A stretch of 64,000 nucleotides of DNA from Olsenella sp. (GTDB lineage Bacteria > Actinomycetota > Coriobacteriia > Coriobacteriales > Atopobiaceae), in the NCBI GenBank assembly GCA_022648325.1, contig JALCMG010000001.1:62001-126000 (forward strand), given 5' to 3'. The position numbers and the translations under genes were made by a program. Below, piece after piece: positions 61,801 through 64,000 of this stretch. The notes under the pieces are model-generated. The model saw only the letters and a program-made list of their open reading frames with translations. It did no database searches and was not told where the DNA came from. Each line of letters begins with the position of its first letter. The first letter of the stretch is position 1.

Positions 61801-63243
61801 CTAATCTGCAGTGGTCTTGGGGGCGTCCTCGGGGACAGCGTCCTGGGGCGCAGCCTCCTCGGGCTCGCCCGTCTCGGCAGGCGCGGCCTGATCGGGCTCG
61901 GACGCCTCTTCGCTGGCCTCGCGGCGCTTCATGCCCGAGACGATCGCCGAGACGACCTCGCTCTGGTCACGACCGGCCACGCCGAGGTCCGCGCGCACGC
62001 CACGGAAGCGCGGGCTGTGACGGAACTCATCGGCCAGCGTAGCGTTGGTGCGCGCGTTGCAGAGAGCCCCCAGGTCGCGCTGGATCTCGTCCATGTACTC
62101 GCTCATCTGCGCACGCTCGTCACCAAGCACCACGCCCAGGCGGTTGGCAACGTAGTGGAGTTCCTTGGCATCGCGGCGGGCATCGTAGACGGCGTTGGCG
62201 CTGGAGAGGTCAAGCCCAAAGAGGGCCTGGTCAAGGGTATCGAGCTCCTCGTCGAAACGAGACTTAAGGTCACCCTCGTTAAGACCACGAGCGAGCACCG
62301 ACTTCTTCCACCGGAAGCCCGAAAGCTCCTCTACAAGGGCGTCGACCCTCTTGGCCAGCCCCTTCTTGCGCACCAGCTCCATGAATGAGCTGCGCTCGAG
62401 CTTGCGCTCGTGGGCGCAGGCAACGGGGAGAAGGCTGTTCTCCCCTAGCTCGCCGGATTCCACGAGGTCGTCGACCGTCTGGGAGAAGATGTCTATCCCG
62501 CGCAGGCGCGCGGTGGCGTCAAGCAGGTTGCGCAAGACCTTGTCGGCGCGCTCCGCCTGCTTCTTGGACTCCCAGGGCGAGAGGAACGAGACAAGCGAGC
62601 GTAGCCTGCGCACTGCCATGCGAAAGTCGCAGAGGGCATCGGCGTCATCGGGGTTGTTGAAGAAGCGCTCGGCGCTGGCTGCGAGCTCTCCCGCGGAGGC
62701 AGTGACCTCTCCCTCTATCGAGACGAGAGAGCCCCAGACGCTGGGCTTGGGGCCGTCGACAAACCACAGGAGGGACGCGGGCGCCGCAGCGGTAGAGGGC
62801 ACCTCTCCCTCAGCGGGGACGAGCGGCTGCGAAAGCTCGATCGCAAGCGCCGCGCCCTTGCCCAGCCTGATCTCACGCCCAAGCAGATGGGAGGCTATTG
62901 CGTCGAGCGAGGGAACGTGCCCAACGATAACCACGGTCTCCTCGGACGTGGTGGAGATCTGCGCAAGAATGGCGTCCACATTCTGGTCGTAGAGGGTCTG
63001 GTCAACCTCTATGCCGTCCACACCTAAGACATTCGCAATCACCTGGGCCGTCTGCATTACCCTAATGGCAGGGCTCGACCACACGTTCACGTCATCATAG
63101 TCTTCGAGCAGAGAGAACGTGCGCGGGTACGCAATCTCGAGGGCATGCCTGCCGTCTGGCGTAAGCTCGCGATAAAGGTCCGACGAGCCGTCCGGGGCCT
63201 TCTCGGCCTTGCCGTGCCGCACGAGAACAAGGGTCCTGACCAT
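61801..63243 (-). CDS. SixA-type phosphohistidine phosphatase fused to a CHAD domain
   Basis: A 480-residue fusion. Residues 1-150 are a histidine-phosphatase domain with LVLVRHGKAEKAPDG (catalytic RHG), WSSPAIRVMQTAQVI and IVGHVPSLDAIA (second His). Residues ~175-430 form a CHAD domain rich in conserved basic residues (FRMAVRRLRSLVSFL, DARRDAKELHYVANRL) that binds polyphosphate in other proteins. A 45-residue acidic Glu/Ala/Pro tail ends the chain. It may link polyphosphate with histidine-phosphate signalling. ATG 63243 follows CGGAGG. Confidence 0.85.
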   Translation of the reverse strand: MVRTLVLVRHGKAEKAPDGSSDLYRELTPDGRHALEIAYPRTFSLLEDYDDVNVWSSPAIRVMQTAQVIANVLGVDGIEVDQTLYDQNVDAILAQISTTSEETVVIVGHVPSLDAIASHLLGREIRLGKGAALAIELSQPLVPAEGEVPSTAAAPASLLWFVDGPKPSVWGSLVSIEGEVTASAGELAASAERFFNNPDDADALCDFRMAVRRLRSLVSFLSPWESKKQAERADKVLRNLLDATARLRGIDIFSQTVDDLVESGELGENSLLPVACAHERKLERSSFMELVRKKGLAKRVDALVEELSGFRWKKSVLARGLNEGDLKSRFDEELDTLDQALFGLDLSSANAVYDARRDAKELHYVANRLGVVLGDERAQMSEYMDEIQRDLGALCNARTNATLADEFRHSPRFRGVRADLGVAGRDQSEVVSAIVSGMKRREASEEASEPDQAAPAETGEPEEAAPQDAVPEDAPKTTAD

Positions 63244-63308
63244 GAGACAACCTCCGACATGACTAAACGCTGACGAACAGATGCAGGCTCCCGCCTACAC
63301 GAGGTTTT

Positions 63309-63317
63309 AGCATAGCA
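63309..63317 (-). promoter_or_regulatory. Extended -10 promoter for the SixA-fumC-metY operon
   Basis: On the minus strand TGCTATGCT lies 66 nt upstream of the start at 63243. Confidence 0.35.
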
Positions 63318-63389
63318 GTACGTGGTGACGTCGGCGTTGTCTGTAGGGTTCGACGGCGGGTCGGATTGGGTGGACGAAGTTACGCGACC

Positions 63390-63418
63390 TTGGCTTGTGG
63401 CGCACGAATGGATAACAT
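63390..63418 (+). promoter_or_regulatory. Candidate promoter for the esterase gene
   Basis: TTGGCT, a 17-bp spacer and TAACAT lie 101 nt before the start at 63519. Confidence 0.4.
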
Positions 63419-63518
63419 AACAGTAGTCCTGTATTCTCAAGATTCGAAAACCACCCGAAACGCAGTTTTGCTACCATAAAGCTGCAACCTTGAGCCTGTA
63501 AATGAGGGGAGCGGTCAA

Positions 63519-64000
63519 ATGAATCGGGAAACGGTAACCGCGCATAGCAAGAACCTCGGCAAGGACATGACCATCCGCGTCTACGGTGAGTCGGGATGGC
63601 CCATCATCGCATTTCCCATCCAGGACGCCATGAGCGACTGCTACGAGCAGTTCGGCATGGTTGACGCGATGAAGGACTACATCGAGAGCGGTAAGGCGCA
63701 GCTCTTTGTCCTCGATTCCGTGGACGCCGAGGGCTGGTCCGACCGTGGTGGCGACAACACGCTTCGCGTCAACGTAATTGAGGCGTTCTACAACTACGTG
63801 TGTGAGGAGGTTGTTCCCTTCGTGCACGAGCGCAACAGCTCTGACCTGCGCCCCCTCACGATGGGCTGCTCGCTCGGCGCCACGCACGCACTTATCGCCT
63901 TCCTGCGCCGGCCGGACCTCTTCCAGGGCGTCATCGCGCTCTCCGGTGGCTACGACGCCCAGTTCTTCTTTGGTGACTGGATGAACACCACCCTGTACTT
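63519..64000 (+). CDS. Esterase-family alpha/beta hydrolase (partial at right edge)
   Basis: 160 residues are visible. The start ATG 63519 follows GAGGGG. The sequence shows an N-terminal beta region (MTIRVYGESGWPIIAFP), LFVLDSVDAEGWS, a tyrosine-rich helix (VNVIEAFYNYVCEEVVPFV), and the nucleophile elbow MGCSLGATHALIAFLR with Ser in G-C-S-L-G, followed by FQGVIALSGGYD. This is the esterase-D/PHB-depolymerase-type fold, giving hydrolysis of small esters. The gene continues past position 64000, so the acid and histidine of the triad are not seen. Confidence 0.85.
   Translation, partial: MNRETVTAHSKNLGKDMTIRVYGESGWPIIAFPIQDAMSDCYEQFGMVDAMKDYIESGKAQLFVLDSVDAEGWSDRGGDNTLRVNVIEAFYNYVCEEVVPFVHERNSSDLRPLTMGCSLGATHALIAFLRRPDLFQGVIALSGGYDAQFFFGDWMNTTLY

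Overview
The window is G+C-rich chromosomal DNA, apart from two AT-rich patches near 39.6-39.7 kb and 45.9-46.1 kb. Gene content, codon bias and gene order look like an anaerobic actinobacterium of the class Coriobacteriia, probably an Atopobiaceae member close to Olsenella. This is inference from gene families: UPF0210, GGGtGRT with its Fe-S scaffold partner, an [FeFe]-hydrogenase, and an ECF riboflavin transporter with a fused ATPase. No rRNA, tRNA, CRISPR array, phage or insertion-sequence transposase was seen.

Layout. 0-1.2 kb: a degenerate edge with three broken or truncated genes (DUF6179-like, DUF6323-like, AraC fragment). 1.2-2.8 kb: a palindromic element, a BFD-DUF1653 fusion gene and a HAD hydrolase. 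2.8-13.1 kb: a minus-strand glycoside-use operon (GPH transporter, GH78 rhamnosidase, GH2, GH3, DUF1593 nucleoside-hydrolase-like). Four of its five genes carry frameshifts or stop codons. 13.3-17 kb: two SDR/epimerase genes divergent from an AraC regulator. 17.1-27.1 kb: UPF0210; an AbiEi/DUF559-like nuclease gene enclosed by a perfect 159-bp inverted repeat; murB; a membrane protein; an FMN riboswitch with ribU, a fused EcfAA' and EcfT; a flavoprotein; and yfbR. 27.2-32.8 kb: ade, a membrane-anchored low-complexity protein, a CobW GTPase, rsmJ and an orphan ABC ATPase. 33-39.4 kb: threonine ammonia-lyase, then a leuL-leuA-leuC-leuD-leuB operon headed by a leucine-rich leader peptide. 39.6-46.1 kb: an island-like cluster with AT-rich palindromes at both ends. 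It encodes three ABC-2-type membrane proteins, one ATPase, two anchored beta-rich proteins and two duplicated secreted 153-aa proteins. 46.2-52 kb: nudC, degV, an EamA transporter, an Fe-S scaffold with GGGtGRT, and an aquaporin. 52-64 kb: murI, an FKBP, an orphan trpB2 behind a leader peptide with three consecutive Trp codons, a two-gene [FeFe]-hydrogenase, metY, fumC, a SixA-CHAD fusion and a partial esterase.

How it fits together. The core parts serve an amino-acid-fermenting, hydrogen-cycling anaerobe: leucine synthesis and indole-to-tryptophan conversion under ribosome-mediated attenuation, threonine and fumarate metabolism, and NAD(P)H-coupled hydrogenase. The most interesting accessory material is (1) the nuclease gene between perfect inverted repeats, (2) the secreted-protein/ABC island, (3) several palindromic intergenic repeat families, one sharing an ACCTGCG core, and (4) the visibly decaying rhamnoside operon.
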